DNA from: an uncultured delta proteobacterium
Lineage (GTDB): Bacteria; Myxococcota_A; Polyangia; Polyangiales; Polyangiaceae
Assembly: GCA_903858055.1 (NCBI GenBank)
Contig: CAIOHM010000546.1
Location: 1-7,302 of the forward strand
DNA length: 7,302 nt
Direction of reading: 5' to 3'
This document shows, in pieces, positions 1 to 6,672 of the stretch. Every line of letters starts with the position of its first letter. The first letter of the stretch is position 1. Under the pieces are notes generated by a model. The model saw only the letters and a program-made list of their open reading frames with translations, did no database searches and was not told where the DNA came from. Made by a program: the position numbers and the translations under genes.

Positions 1-553
1 CGGCCCCCGCGGCCGCGCGCAGGCTGGTGGGCACGGTCAGCTCCACGGTCTCCGCGAGACCTTGACCCTCGAACGTGAGCACCCACGCGCCGTCGCCGTC
101 CCACTCGAGCTGCGAGCGATCATGCTCGATGACGGGCACCGTGCCGCGAAGCACGGTGACGAGGAGCGCCGGAGGGATGGGCAGGCCGAGCCACGCTTGC
201 AAGGTGCACGCATCGTTCGGACCCTCGGAGAAGACGCGGTTGCGTGGGTCGACGGCGTACATGGCCTCGTCGGCCGCGAGCTGCAAGAGCGCGACGCCGA
301 AGGTGGTCTGCACCTCGAGGCGGAGGCGCGCCGCGTGGGCCGCGAGCAGGTTCGCCTCGCCGCGAAACGAGGTCGTGGGGCTCACGAGCGTGAGCGTGGC
401 CTCGGCACGCGAAGCCGCACCGCAGCCGTGATCGTGGCGCAACGAGGCCAGCGCATGATCGGCGCTCGGCGGCGCGCTCTTCGGTCGCGGGACCGCGGCG
501 CAGCCAACCGAGAGCGACGCGAAGGTCAGGAGCGCGAGGAGGAGGGGAGCCAC
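1..553 (-). CDS. Putative outer-membrane lipoprotein, LolA/LolB-like (DUF4292-like), C-terminus cut by window edge
   Basis: From a GTG at 553 the minus strand encodes at least 184 residues, with no stop before the left edge. The start MAPLLLALLTFASLSVGC reads as a short lipoprotein signal peptide with Cys18 as the lipidation site. The lipobox is not perfect: Ser is at -3, Leu at -4, and there is no basic residue near the N-terminus. The mature part has alternating hydrophobic strands, then MYAVDPRNRVFSEGP (about 98-112) and WLGLPIPPALLVTVLRG (121-137). This pattern resembles the LolA/LolB/DUF4292 lipoprotein-binding fold, where a short segment reports the bound state and a Leu/Pro-rich helix follows. 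The start lies inside the end of the kinase gene, so the two overlap by 28 nt and are probably co-translated. No strong Shine-Dalgarno is visible. In-frame alternatives further upstream give only an Arg-rich stretch. The exact role is unknown; envelope lipoprotein or lipid handling is inferred from the fold. Confidence 0.72.
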   Translation of the reverse strand, partial: MAPLLLALLTFASLSVGCAAVPRPKSAPPSADHALASLRHDHGCGAASRAEATLTLVSPTTSFRGEANLLAAHAARLRLEVQTTFGVALLQLAADEAMYAVDPRNRVFSEGPNDACTLQAWLGLPIPPALLVTVLRGTVPVIEHDRSQLEWDGDGAWVLTFEGQGLAETVELTVPTSLRAAAGA

Positions 554-3500
554 TTGTCGAGGACCCGCGCGAGCGCGTCGAGCTTCACGGGCTTCGTGAC
601 GTAGTCGTTCATCCCTGCGGAGATGCACTTCTCGCGGTCGCCGGTCATCGCGTTCGCGGTCATCGCGATCACCACGAGCTCGGCGTTCTTCGTGCCCGAG
701 CTGCGCAAGGTCCCCGTGGCCTCGTAGCCGTCCATTTCGGGCATCTGGCAGTCCATGAAGACGAGGTCGTAGGTCCCCTCGGCGATCCGCGCGAGCGCGA
801 GGCGCCCGTTGTCCGCCACGTCGACGTCGCAGCCGAGCTTCTCGAGCATGCGGACGGCGATCTTTTGGTTGATGGGGTTGTCCTCTGCGACGAGCACCAC
901 GGGGCGCTTCGCCAGGGCAGGCGCCTCGGTCGCGATCTGATCGGCGTGCGGTTTCGCGAGCACACCCGGGTTCACGGCCGTGGCGGGGACGAGCGTCTCC
1001 GCCTGGATTGCACCCGGCGCGATCGACCGACGCGGCGGAATGAGGCTGTGGCGCGAGACGATGGCGGGGCGTCGCTCGCCACGGAACGCCATGATCGCCG
1101 TGAGCATGGCCTCTTGCGCTTGGCGCAGGCGCAGCGGGCGCGGGAAGTGCGTCACGAAGCCCGCGTCCGCGAGGACCGCCGCGTCGCCACGCTCGCCGAG
1201 CGCGGTGAGGAGCACGAACTTGGTCGGCGCTTGCGCGAGGACCTGGCGCACGGCCTTCATGAAGTGCTCGGCGCCCTGGTCGGTGCGCGAGCCCACGATC
1301 GCGACCGTGAAGGGGTTGCCCATGAGCACCGCCTCGTGGAGCTCGGTCATCGCCTCGTGGGTCTTGCCGACGGCGACGACCGCGAGGCCCGCGGACTCGA
1401 GCAGCGTGGCGAGCGCCGCACGCGACTCCTCGGCCTCTTCGAGGACGAGCACGCGCATCGTGCCGTCGTGCGGAACGATGAGCTCCGCCGCCGTGCCGTC
1501 GAGCTCCGGCTCGAAGGGGAGGCTGACCGTGAAGGTCGTGCCCACGCCCACTTCGCTCTCGACCGTGATGTCGCCGCCCATGAGGCGCGCGAGGTTTCGG
1601 CCGATGGAGAGTCCAAGGCCGGCGCCGCCGAAGCGTCGCGTGGTCGAAGCGTCCGCTTGGGTGAACTTGTCGAAGATGCGCTCGAACTGGTGCGCGGCGA
1701 TGCCGACGCCCGTGTCCTTCACGCGGAGGAGCAGGTGCGGCGTGTCTTTCGCGTCGCGAACGAACTCGACCTCGAGGGCGACGTGCCCCTTCGGCGTGAA
1801 CTTGATCGCATTGCTCACGAGGTTCAGGAGAATCTGGCGCACGCGGGCCATGTCGCCGATGAAGCGCGCGGCCAAGCGGTGCCCGAAGCGAACCACGAGG
1901 TCGAGGCCACGCTCGGCGGCGCGCGCCGCGTGCATGTCGGCGACGTCTTCGACGAGCTCGACGAGATCGAAGGGCGCCGGCTCGATGGCGACGTGCCCGG
2001 TCTCGATGCGCGAGACGTCGAGGATGTCGTTGAGCAGCGTGAGGAGTGCCTCGGCCGAGCGCTGAATCGTCGTCAGGAAGTCCGCTTGGTCGAGGCTCAG
2101 ATCGGTGTCCGCGAGGAGCTGCGCCGAGCCGATGATGCCGTTCATCGGCGTGCGGATCTCGTGGCTCATGTTCGCCACGAACTCGCTCTTCGCACGGCTC
2201 GCGGCCTCGGCTTGCTCCTTGGCTTCGCGAAGCTCGCGCTCGGCACGGAGCCGCTCGGTCACGTCACGCACGACGGCCACGGCGCGCCGCGCTCCGAAGG
2301 GCATGGTGCGCACCTCGAGGGCAAGGCCCGCAGGCGACGCCTCGTCTTCGAAGGAGCCCGCGGCGCGGGTCTGCAGGCACGCGTCGAGGTTGGCGCTCGC
2401 CTCCGTGCGCGCGTCGTCGCCGAAGGCCGCGAGGAACGGGTCGCCGCTGACGAAGAGCGCCCGGAGCGAAGGGTGCACGTTCTTGCCGAGGCGAACGTCG
2501 TCGACGCGGCCGTTCTCGTCGATGCGCACGAGGACGTCGGGGAGCGTCTCGAGCATCGCGTGGAGCTCGTCGTTGGTGCGGGCGAGCGCTGCACGCGCCT
2601 GGCGCTCCTCGGTGACGTCGAGGAGAATGAGGCTCGCGCGCGGCTCACCGCGGCCCGTGGCGTCGACGTACGCGAGGTTCGCCGCGAAGGTCCGGGGCCC
2701 GCGCAGGGTCTGCGTTTCGAACTCGAAGCGCATGGCCTTCTCTTGCTGGAGGCACGAGGAGACCATGAATCGCCAGCGCTCGATCGTGTTGCGGTCGAAG
2801 CCTGCGTCCTCGGCGGTGAACGCGCGGTCATCCGCCCGATCGCGGGCGACGAGCTGGCGGAGCGCCCCGTTCGACGAGAGGAAAACGACGCGGTGCCCCC
2901 GCATGCTGACGGTGCCCAGCATGACGTCGGCGGCCTCGTAGAAGCCTTGAAGCAGGAGCTCGCGCTCTTGAATGGCGCGCGCGGCGGTCACGCGCTCCCA
3001 CACGCGCGCGACCTGGTGCCCGATGAGCGTCGCCATGCCGAGCACCGAGTGGTCGGTCGGAGCGGCGCGCGGCGTCATGAACTCGCCGACGGCGACCAGT
3101 TGGTCCTGGTAGAATACAGGGAACCCGAAGCCCGACGAGAGGCCGAGCTTGCGCACCTCTTCACCGCGGCCGGTGGTGAGCTCGCAGGCGAGGTCTTCGG
3201 ACCACACGGCCTCGCGACGCTGCTCGACCAAGCGCAAGAGGCCTGGGCGATCGACGCGGCCGGCGGTCTCCGTGGCGACGCGCAGGCCATGGCTGGCCTC
3301 GGGCTCGTCGAGGTACCACACGCCCGACGAGCGGAAATCGCCGGTCTCCTCGTCGAGCACGTAGAAGTGCCCCACGGGCCAGCCCGCGATGCCGGCGACG
3401 AGCTGGAGCGCGTACAGGAACATGTCTTCGAGGGTGACGTTCTCGGAAGCCATGGAGGCGGCGCGCTGCAGCAGCTGCGCCTCGAGCGCTTGCGCAAGGA

Positions 3501-4326
3501 TCGCGTTCTCGACGTTCTTCTCGTCCGTGACGTCTTCGGCGACGAAGCTCCAGCGCTCACCGTCTTCGACGCGCTGGAGGGTCACGGCAAAAATTTGATC
3601 GCCGTAGTCGCCGTCGAGCGTGAGCTCGATCTTCATGGGCTGACCGCGCAGCGCGCACGAAGCAGCGCCGTCACGGAGAGTGCGAAGGGCCTCGGCGGTC
3701 TTCGCGTCGGTCTTGCCCGCGAAGGCCGGGTGGTCGAGCGAGCCAAAAAGCCGGCGCGCGAGGGCGTTGCCCGTGGCGAGCACGAGCTCGGGGCCGATCA
3801 CCGTGCCGATGGCCATCGGCGCTTGCTCGAGGGCGTCTTGCGCGAGGGCCTCACCGGAGGCGCGCGCGCCGCGGAAGGGGTCGGCCGCGAGGGCGTCGTT
3901 GGCGGCGGTGACGTCATCGTCCTCGATCGCGCGGTCGCGAACGACCACCGCGACGATTTGCTCGCCTGTCGCATCCGCGAGGGCGAGGCGCGCGTAGCGA
4001 ATCCCATGCACGTCGATCGAGTCCATGGTGCGGCCCACGCCGCCGCTCGCGCACGCGCCGGCGAACTCGGGCAGCGTCGTGAGCAGCTCGCGCCGAAGGC
4101 TGGTCTCGAGTCGATCGTCGAAGTCGCTGGAGACGGTGCGCCAATCGCCGGCGGTCAGGCGGAGGGCGGCAACCAGGCTCGCCCCGCGCCCGCGACGCAC
4201 GAGGCGCAGCGCCGGGTCGGTCGCCGTAAAGGCGCTGACGTCCCGCGTGGAGATCGGGTCGGCGGCGGTGTCTTCGTCGAAAAAGAGGATCGACGCGCTC
4301 GGTCGTGCGTCGGGCAGGTGGACCAT
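526..4326 (-). CDS. Soluble hybrid sensor histidine kinase, PAS-GAF-PAS-PAS-HisKA-HATPase-pseudoREC-REC
   Basis: This 1266-residue protein senses a signal through several N-terminal domains and autophosphorylates on a histidine. Order: unassigned region (1-155); PAS-like domain (about 160-268); short coiled coil (266-292); GAF domain (about 296-445); PAS-like domain (455-575); PAS-like domain (583-692); coiled linker (691-715); HisKA with SHEIRTPMNG and phospho-acceptor His722; HATPase with Asn835 and Asn839 in the N box, DTGVG at 871-875 and GGAGLG at 900-905; a degenerate receiver (957-1078); and an intact receiver (1142-1260). The last has the acidic pair Glu1148/Asp1149, phospho-acceptor Asp1192 in FMDCQMPEMDG, Thr1223 and Lys1245. 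No membrane segment or signal peptide is seen, so it should be cytosolic. The ATG at 4326 has an AAGGG about 4 nt upstream. The PAS and GAF ligands cannot be read from sequence, and no cognate regulator lies in the window. The downstream lipoprotein gene overlaps it by 28 nt. Confidence 0.96.
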   Translation of the reverse strand: MVHLPDARPSASILFFDEDTAADPISTRDVSAFTATDPALRLVRRGRGASLVAALRLTAGDWRTVSSDFDDRLETSLRRELLTTLPEFAGACASGGVGRTMDSIDVHGIRYARLALADATGEQIVAVVVRDRAIEDDDVTAANDALAADPFRGARASGEALAQDALEQAPMAIGTVIGPELVLATGNALARRLFGSLDHPAFAGKTDAKTAEALRTLRDGAASCALRGQPMKIELTLDGDYGDQIFAVTLQRVEDGERWSFVAEDVTDEKNVENAILAQALEAQLLQRAASMASENVTLEDMFLYALQLVAGIAGWPVGHFYVLDEETGDFRSSGVWYLDEPEASHGLRVATETAGRVDRPGLLRLVEQRREAVWSEDLACELTTGRGEEVRKLGLSSGFGFPVFYQDQLVAVGEFMTPRAAPTDHSVLGMATLIGHQVARVWERVTAARAIQERELLLQGFYEAADVMLGTVSMRGHRVVFLSSNGALRQLVARDRADDRAFTAEDAGFDRNTIERWRFMVSSCLQQEKAMRFEFETQTLRGPRTFAANLAYVDATGRGEPRASLILLDVTEERQARAALARTNDELHAMLETLPDVLVRIDENGRVDDVRLGKNVHPSLRALFVSGDPFLAAFGDDARTEASANLDACLQTRAAGSFEDEASPAGLALEVRTMPFGARRAVAVVRDVTERLRAERELREAKEQAEAASRAKSEFVANMSHEIRTPMNGIIGSAQLLADTDLSLDQADFLTTIQRSAEALLTLLNDILDVSRIETGHVAIEPAPFDLVELVEDVADMHAARAAERGLDLVVRFGHRLAARFIGDMARVRQILLNLVSNAIKFTPKGHVALEVEFVRDAKDTPHLLLRVKDTGVGIAAHQFERIFDKFTQADASTTRRFGGAGLGLSIGRNLARLMGGDITVESEVGVGTTFTVSLPFEPELDGTAAELIVPHDGTMRVLVLEEAEESRAALATLLESAGLAVVAVGKTHEAMTELHEAVLMGNPFTVAIVGSRTDQGAEHFMKAVRQVLAQAPTKFVLLTALGERGDAAVLADAGFVTHFPRPLRLRQAQEAMLTAIMAFRGERRPAIVSRHSLIPPRRSIAPGAIQAETLVPATAVNPGVLAKPHADQIATEAPALAKRPVVLVAEDNPINQKIAVRMLEKLGCDVDVADNGRLALARIAEGTYDLVFMDCQMPEMDGYEATGTLRSSGTKNAELVVIAMTANAMTGDREKCISAGMNDYVTKPVKLDALARVLDKWLPSSSRS

Positions 4327-4338
4327 GGGACCCTTGGG

Positions 4339-4348
4339 TGCAATTGCA
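4339..4348. promoter_or_regulatory. Perfect 10-bp palindrome upstream of the kinase start
   Basis: TGCAATTGCA is a perfect inverted repeat 12 nt upstream of the kinase ATG, in the 104-nt gap shared with the divergent YceI-family gene. It is AT-richer than its surroundings. It could be an operator half or part of the kinase leader, but a 10-bp palindrome can occur by chance and no regulator is known to match it. Confidence 0.2.
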
Positions 4349-4395
4349 GCGCCGAGCGTATCGGAAAATGGGGTTCTCGGAAGCGCGTTACGCCG

Positions 4396-4424
4396 TTGGC
4401 AGGTGCATTCGGCGGAGGTACGCT
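4396..4424 (+). promoter_or_regulatory. Possible sigma70-type promoter for the YceI-family gene
   Basis: TTGGCA (4396-4401; five of six matches to the -35 consensus) is followed by a 17-nt spacer and TACGCT (4419-4424; T, A and final T of a -10 box). The spacing is ideal but the -10 is weak. If used, transcription would begin about at the ATG at 4431, giving a leaderless message. That would place the GGAGG at 4414-4418 upstream of the transcript, so this promoter and that ribosome-binding site cannot both be in use. Confidence 0.28.
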
Positions 4425-4430
4425 TCCGGG

Positions 4431-4967
4431 ATGGTCCGTCGCACCGCGCTCGTTGTCTCCGCCGTCGCGTTTCTCTCGTCGCTTGCCGTTGCCGCTCCGC
4501 TGCCCGTCAAGGGCGCCACCATCGCGTTTGCGGCCAAGGCGAACGTCGGCATGGTCATCGAGGGCACCACGTCGGCCATCGTGGTCGACGAAGACGCGAA
4601 GAACGTGACGCTCACGGTGGCGGTCGGCACGCTCACCACGGGCGTTGAGCTCCGCGACAAGCACATGAAGGAGACCTACCTCGAGGCTCCGAAGTTTCCC
4701 GAGGCGAAGCTCGTGATCGAGAAGAGCTGCCTTGCGCTGCCCGAAGCGGGCGAGAAGAGCGGCGAGTGCCCGGCGGCGTTCACGCTCCACGGCGAGACGA
4801 AGGGCGTCACCGTGAAGTACAAAGCGGCGGTCACGGGGAAGAACGTCGACGTCGACGCGAACTTCGTCGCGAACTTCGTCGACCACGGTGTGCAAGAGCC
4901 CAAGTACATGGGCATCAAGGTGAAGCCGCTGGTCGACGTGAAGGCGAAGTTCTCGGCCGCGCGCTGA
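4431..4967 (+). CDS. Secreted YceI-family protein
   Basis: This 178-residue protein starts with a Sec signal peptide: Arg3-Arg4, a hydrophobic core at about 6-20, and likely cleavage after Ala21 (AVA before APLP). The mature part fits the YceI family, lipocalin-like beta barrels that in characterised members bind a polyisoprenoid in the periplasm. Family marks are ELRDKHMKETYL (73-84) followed by Lys88-Phe89-Pro90, and FTLHGETKGVTV (117-128), which is the usual 'L..HG.T' strand. The length is close to the usual 170-200. Cys100 and Cys113 flank a short insert and could form a disulfide after export. I chose the ATG at 4431 because it begins directly with the signal peptide. An in-frame ATG at 4305 would add 42 residues overlapping the kinase start and would bury the signal. 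GGAGG at 4414-4418 is a possible ribosome-binding site with a long 12-nt spacing. The gene is divergent from the kinase and ends at a strong terminator. The ligand and physiological role are not readable here. Confidence 0.92.
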   Translation: MVRRTALVVSAVAFLSSLAVAAPLPVKGATIAFAAKANVGMVIEGTTSAIVVDEDAKNVTLTVAVGTLTTGVELRDKHMKETYLEAPKFPEAKLVIEKSCLALPEAGEKSGECPAAFTLHGETKGVTVKYKAAVTGKNVDVDANFVANFVDHGVQEPKYMGIKVKPLVDVKAKFSAAR

Positions 4968-4987
4968 GGTCGAACCCCGAGAACACG

Positions 4988-5023
4988 AAGGCCCCGCGTC
5001 GCGACGACGAGCGGGGCCTTTTC
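4988..5023. terminator. Rho-independent terminator, shared between convergent genes
   Basis: AAGGCCCCGC (4988-4997) pairs perfectly over 10 bp with GCGGGGCCTT (5011-5020) around a 13-nt loop. The plus strand then continues as TTTTCG, giving a T run. It lies 20 nt after the YceI-family stop and 35 nt beyond the stop of the convergent minus-strand gene. It should stop plus-strand transcripts well. In the minus direction only a short T run follows (TTCGTGTT), so termination there may be weaker. Confidence 0.9.
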
Positions 5024-5058
5024 GTTGCTGGTTCGCCGGCTGAGCGGCGAGCTTCGGG

Positions 5059-5319
5059 TCAGAAGCGCGACGAGCGCGGGTCGTTGTCGCGGAACGAAAT
5101 GCCCGCGGGACCCGCATTGAACCAGGGCGAGGGGAAGCCGCACCCGCTGCACACGAGGCGGTACGATCCGCTCGCGCCGTCGACGGCCAACGAGAGCTGC
5201 GCGCCGGTGCTGGGGCAGGTGACGACGCCGCCGTTCTTGAAGCCGGCCCAGGCGGCCTTGATGCCTTCGGGGTCGTCGAGGAGGCGACGCTGCTCGGCCG
5301 CGGGACATCGGGTGCTCAT
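5059..5319 (-). CDS. Small conserved-looking protein with a zinc-ribbon-like cysteine pattern
   Basis: This 86-residue protein has no family I can name. After a short helical N-terminal stretch (EQRRLLDDPEGIKAAWAGF, 9-27) comes a ribbon-like core: Val-Thr-Cys35-Pro-Ser-Thr-Gly-Ala-Gln-Leu, two predicted strands around Asp47-Gly48, then Leu-Val-Cys57-Ser-Gly-Cys60-Gly and PSPWF (63-67). The second knuckle is a normal CxxCG. The first has CPSTG where a classic ribbon has CPxCG, so only three core cysteines remain; Cys5 could in principle be the fourth ligand. There is no signal peptide or membrane segment. It lies 77 nt downstream of the HEAT-like gene on the same strand and may be co-transcribed with it. 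The upstream sequence has no good ribosome-binding site, so the start at 5319 is less certain than the frame. Zinc binding is inference. Confidence 0.68.
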   Translation of the reverse strand: MSTRCPAAEQRRLLDDPEGIKAAWAGFKNGGVVTCPSTGAQLSLAVDGASGSYRLVCSGCGFPSPWFNAGPAGISFRDNDPRSSRF

Positions 5320-5396
5320 GGGGCTGGAACCCTACGCGCAAGTGGGCCCGATGGCAACGCTCGCCGGAGATCCCCGCGAGGTTCGTTTCGTCCCTG

Positions 5397-6521
5397 TTAT
5401 CCCTGCTTCTTTTGCATCTCGCGCTTGGCCGCGGCCGAGACGGCGCCGGCCACCGAGCGGCTCGTGGCGATGCGCTTGAGATCGGCTTCGCGCAGCATCG
5501 GCAAGAGGCGCAGCGCGAGCGGCAAGGGGAGGCGAGGGTTCTGCGCGAGCACCACCTTCACCGGGTAGGACTTCATCCACTCTCGGCTCTCGCCGATGCG
5601 CCGGAGCACGTCGCTCGAGACGCTGCGGTTCGCCGCGATGCGCATCACCTCGTTCTCCTGGAGGCGCGGGCTCGTGATCGCCGCTTCTGCCACGAGCCGG
5701 TTCGTGTCGCGCACCAAGATCGCCCGCTCCTCGGCGCTGCCGATCGTCGCACGCCGAATCTTCTGGGAGACCGACAGGCCCTCGAGCATTTTCGAGAGCG
5801 GCAGCACCCGTTGCTCTTCGGCGGCCTCGTCGTCCGCGGCGACCGTCGCCGCGAGGCGGAGCGCGATCGCCTCGATCGCCAAGTCGAGATCGGGCTGGGC
5901 CTCAGCCTCCGCGCTCGCGAGGGGCGCGTCGCGAGGCGCGGAAGCACCGTCGGAAGGAGCGACCTCGTCTCGCGCGGTGTCGGAGGTCGACTCCGCGCCT
6001 CCCGCGCCCGCGAGGGACATCCCGAGGGCTCCCGCGAACTCCTCGCACCGGGCCTGCAGCGCGGCGCTCGCGGCGGGGTGGGTGTAGAGTGCACGAAGCG
6101 TCGCGGGGCTGCTCGCGAGGATCGCGTCCATCGTCGCGAGCTCGGGGAGGGTCTCGGCCGGGGCCCGAGCCACGACGCGCGCGCGGAGCTCGTCCGCCGC
6201 GAGCGCGTGCCGAAAAAGCTTCGCGGTCGCCCCCTGGTCGAGGGTGACGTGGTCCCCGAGGAGCGCGAGCGCGGCGGAGGTCCGGGCATACTCGATCGCG
6301 GCGTCGAGCGTGTTGCGCGGCGGGGTCGCGAGCGTGGCCCGCGCGGCGTCGCGAATCGCGGGCACGTCATCGGACGTGAGGAAATACGCGACGAAGAGCA
6401 CTTCTCCAGGCGGGAGCGCCGGTGCGAGCCCGCGGGCCGCGAGCAGGCGCAGCGGTTCCGGTGCGCCCGCGTCGACGAGGCGGCTCGCGAGCGGCGAGAG
6501 GGCAAGCTCCGAAGGATTCAT
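5397..6521 (-). CDS. HEAT-like helical repeat protein of a delta-proteobacterial type
   Basis: This 374-residue, almost wholly helical protein has no signal peptide or membrane segment. The N-terminal half (about 8-165) is built of short paired helices with Leu/Ala cores, for example at 39-67 (VLFVAYFLTSDDVPAIRDAA and following). A low-complexity linker rich in Ala, Ser, Glu and Asp spans about 168-236. The C-terminal half (238-374) is the better conserved-looking part, with 'GSAEERAILVRDTNRLVAEA' (261-280), then 'SPRLQENEVMRIAANRSVS' (284-302), REWMKSYPVK (313-322), NPRLPLPLALRLLPML (328-343) and a basic tail, KREMQKKQG. I recall similar C-terminal blocks in uncharacterised proteins of delta-proteobacteria and Myxococcota; this is from memory, not a search. 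A scaffold or protein-binding role is inferred. The ATG at 6521 has only a weak AGG just upstream. The stop at 5397 leaves 77 nt before the small same-strand gene, and the DUF4388 gene is divergent. Confidence 0.88.
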   Translation of the reverse strand: MNPSELALSPLASRLVDAGAPEPLRLLAARGLAPALPPGEVLFVAYFLTSDDVPAIRDAARATLATPPRNTLDAAIEYARTSAALALLGDHVTLDQGATAKLFRHALAADELRARVVARAPAETLPELATMDAILASSPATLRALYTHPAASAALQARCEEFAGALGMSLAGAGGAESTSDTARDEVAPSDGASAPRDAPLASAEAEAQPDLDLAIEAIALRLAATVAADDEAAEEQRVLPLSKMLEGLSVSQKIRRATIGSAEERAILVRDTNRLVAEAAITSPRLQENEVMRIAANRSVSSDVLRRIGESREWMKSYPVKVVLAQNPRLPLPLALRLLPMLREADLKRIATSRSVAGAVSAAAKREMQKKQG

Positions 6522-6672
6522 GGGCCTGACGGTACCGCAACGCGGGCACGATCCGAGGACGGCGTGGCGAGGAATATTTCAATGGCGCTGCGGTCCGCCG
6601 AGGGCGCACGAATCCCCTCTGGTTGGGGCGCCAGCACGAGGCTACGGTCCGCGCACGCGAGGCTTGCCCATC
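6522..6672. promoter_or_regulatory. Divergent intergenic region with one AT-rich patch
   Basis: This 151-nt gap separates the starts of the HEAT-like gene and the DUF4388 gene and must hold the promoters of both, or leader sequence for one. The only clear AT-rich stretch is GGAATATTTCAAT at 6571-6583, the most plausible -10 area for either direction. I could not pair it with a convincing -35 element. No long inverted repeat or terminator is seen. Confidence 0.35.

Noticed and set aside
62..604. Plus-strand open frame of 180 codons at the left edge
   Set aside because: Its product is a low-complexity Arg/Glu-rich sequence. The opposite strand here encodes a coherent lipoprotein with signal peptide and fold-like pattern.
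4305..4430. In-frame upstream start (ATG at 4305) for the YceI-family gene
   Set aside because: It would add 42 residues in front of an obvious signal peptide and overlap the kinase start codon; the ATG at 4431 is better.
865..4608. Plus-strand open frame of 1247 codons opposite the kinase gene
   Set aside because: It is the antisense shadow of the kinase in GC-rich DNA. The translation is rich in Arg, Glu, His and Ala with no domain, while the minus strand carries all the kinase motifs.
4155..5117. Minus-strand open frame of 320 codons across the YceI-family gene
   Set aside because: It is Arg/His-rich, runs through the terminator hairpin and overlaps both the kinase start and the YceI-family gene, which has clear family motifs.
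5360..5380. Hairpin CTCGC...GCGAG between the HEAT-like gene and the small gene
   Set aside because: The stem is 5 bp plus a mismatch, with no T run on either strand, so it is not supported as a terminator.
5392..5404. CCCTGTTATCCCT, identical to 13 core bases of the 18-bp I-SceI homing endonuclease site
   Set aside because: The remaining five bases do not match, it simply covers the last codons and stop of the HEAT-like gene, and there is no intron or homing element nearby. Taken as chance.
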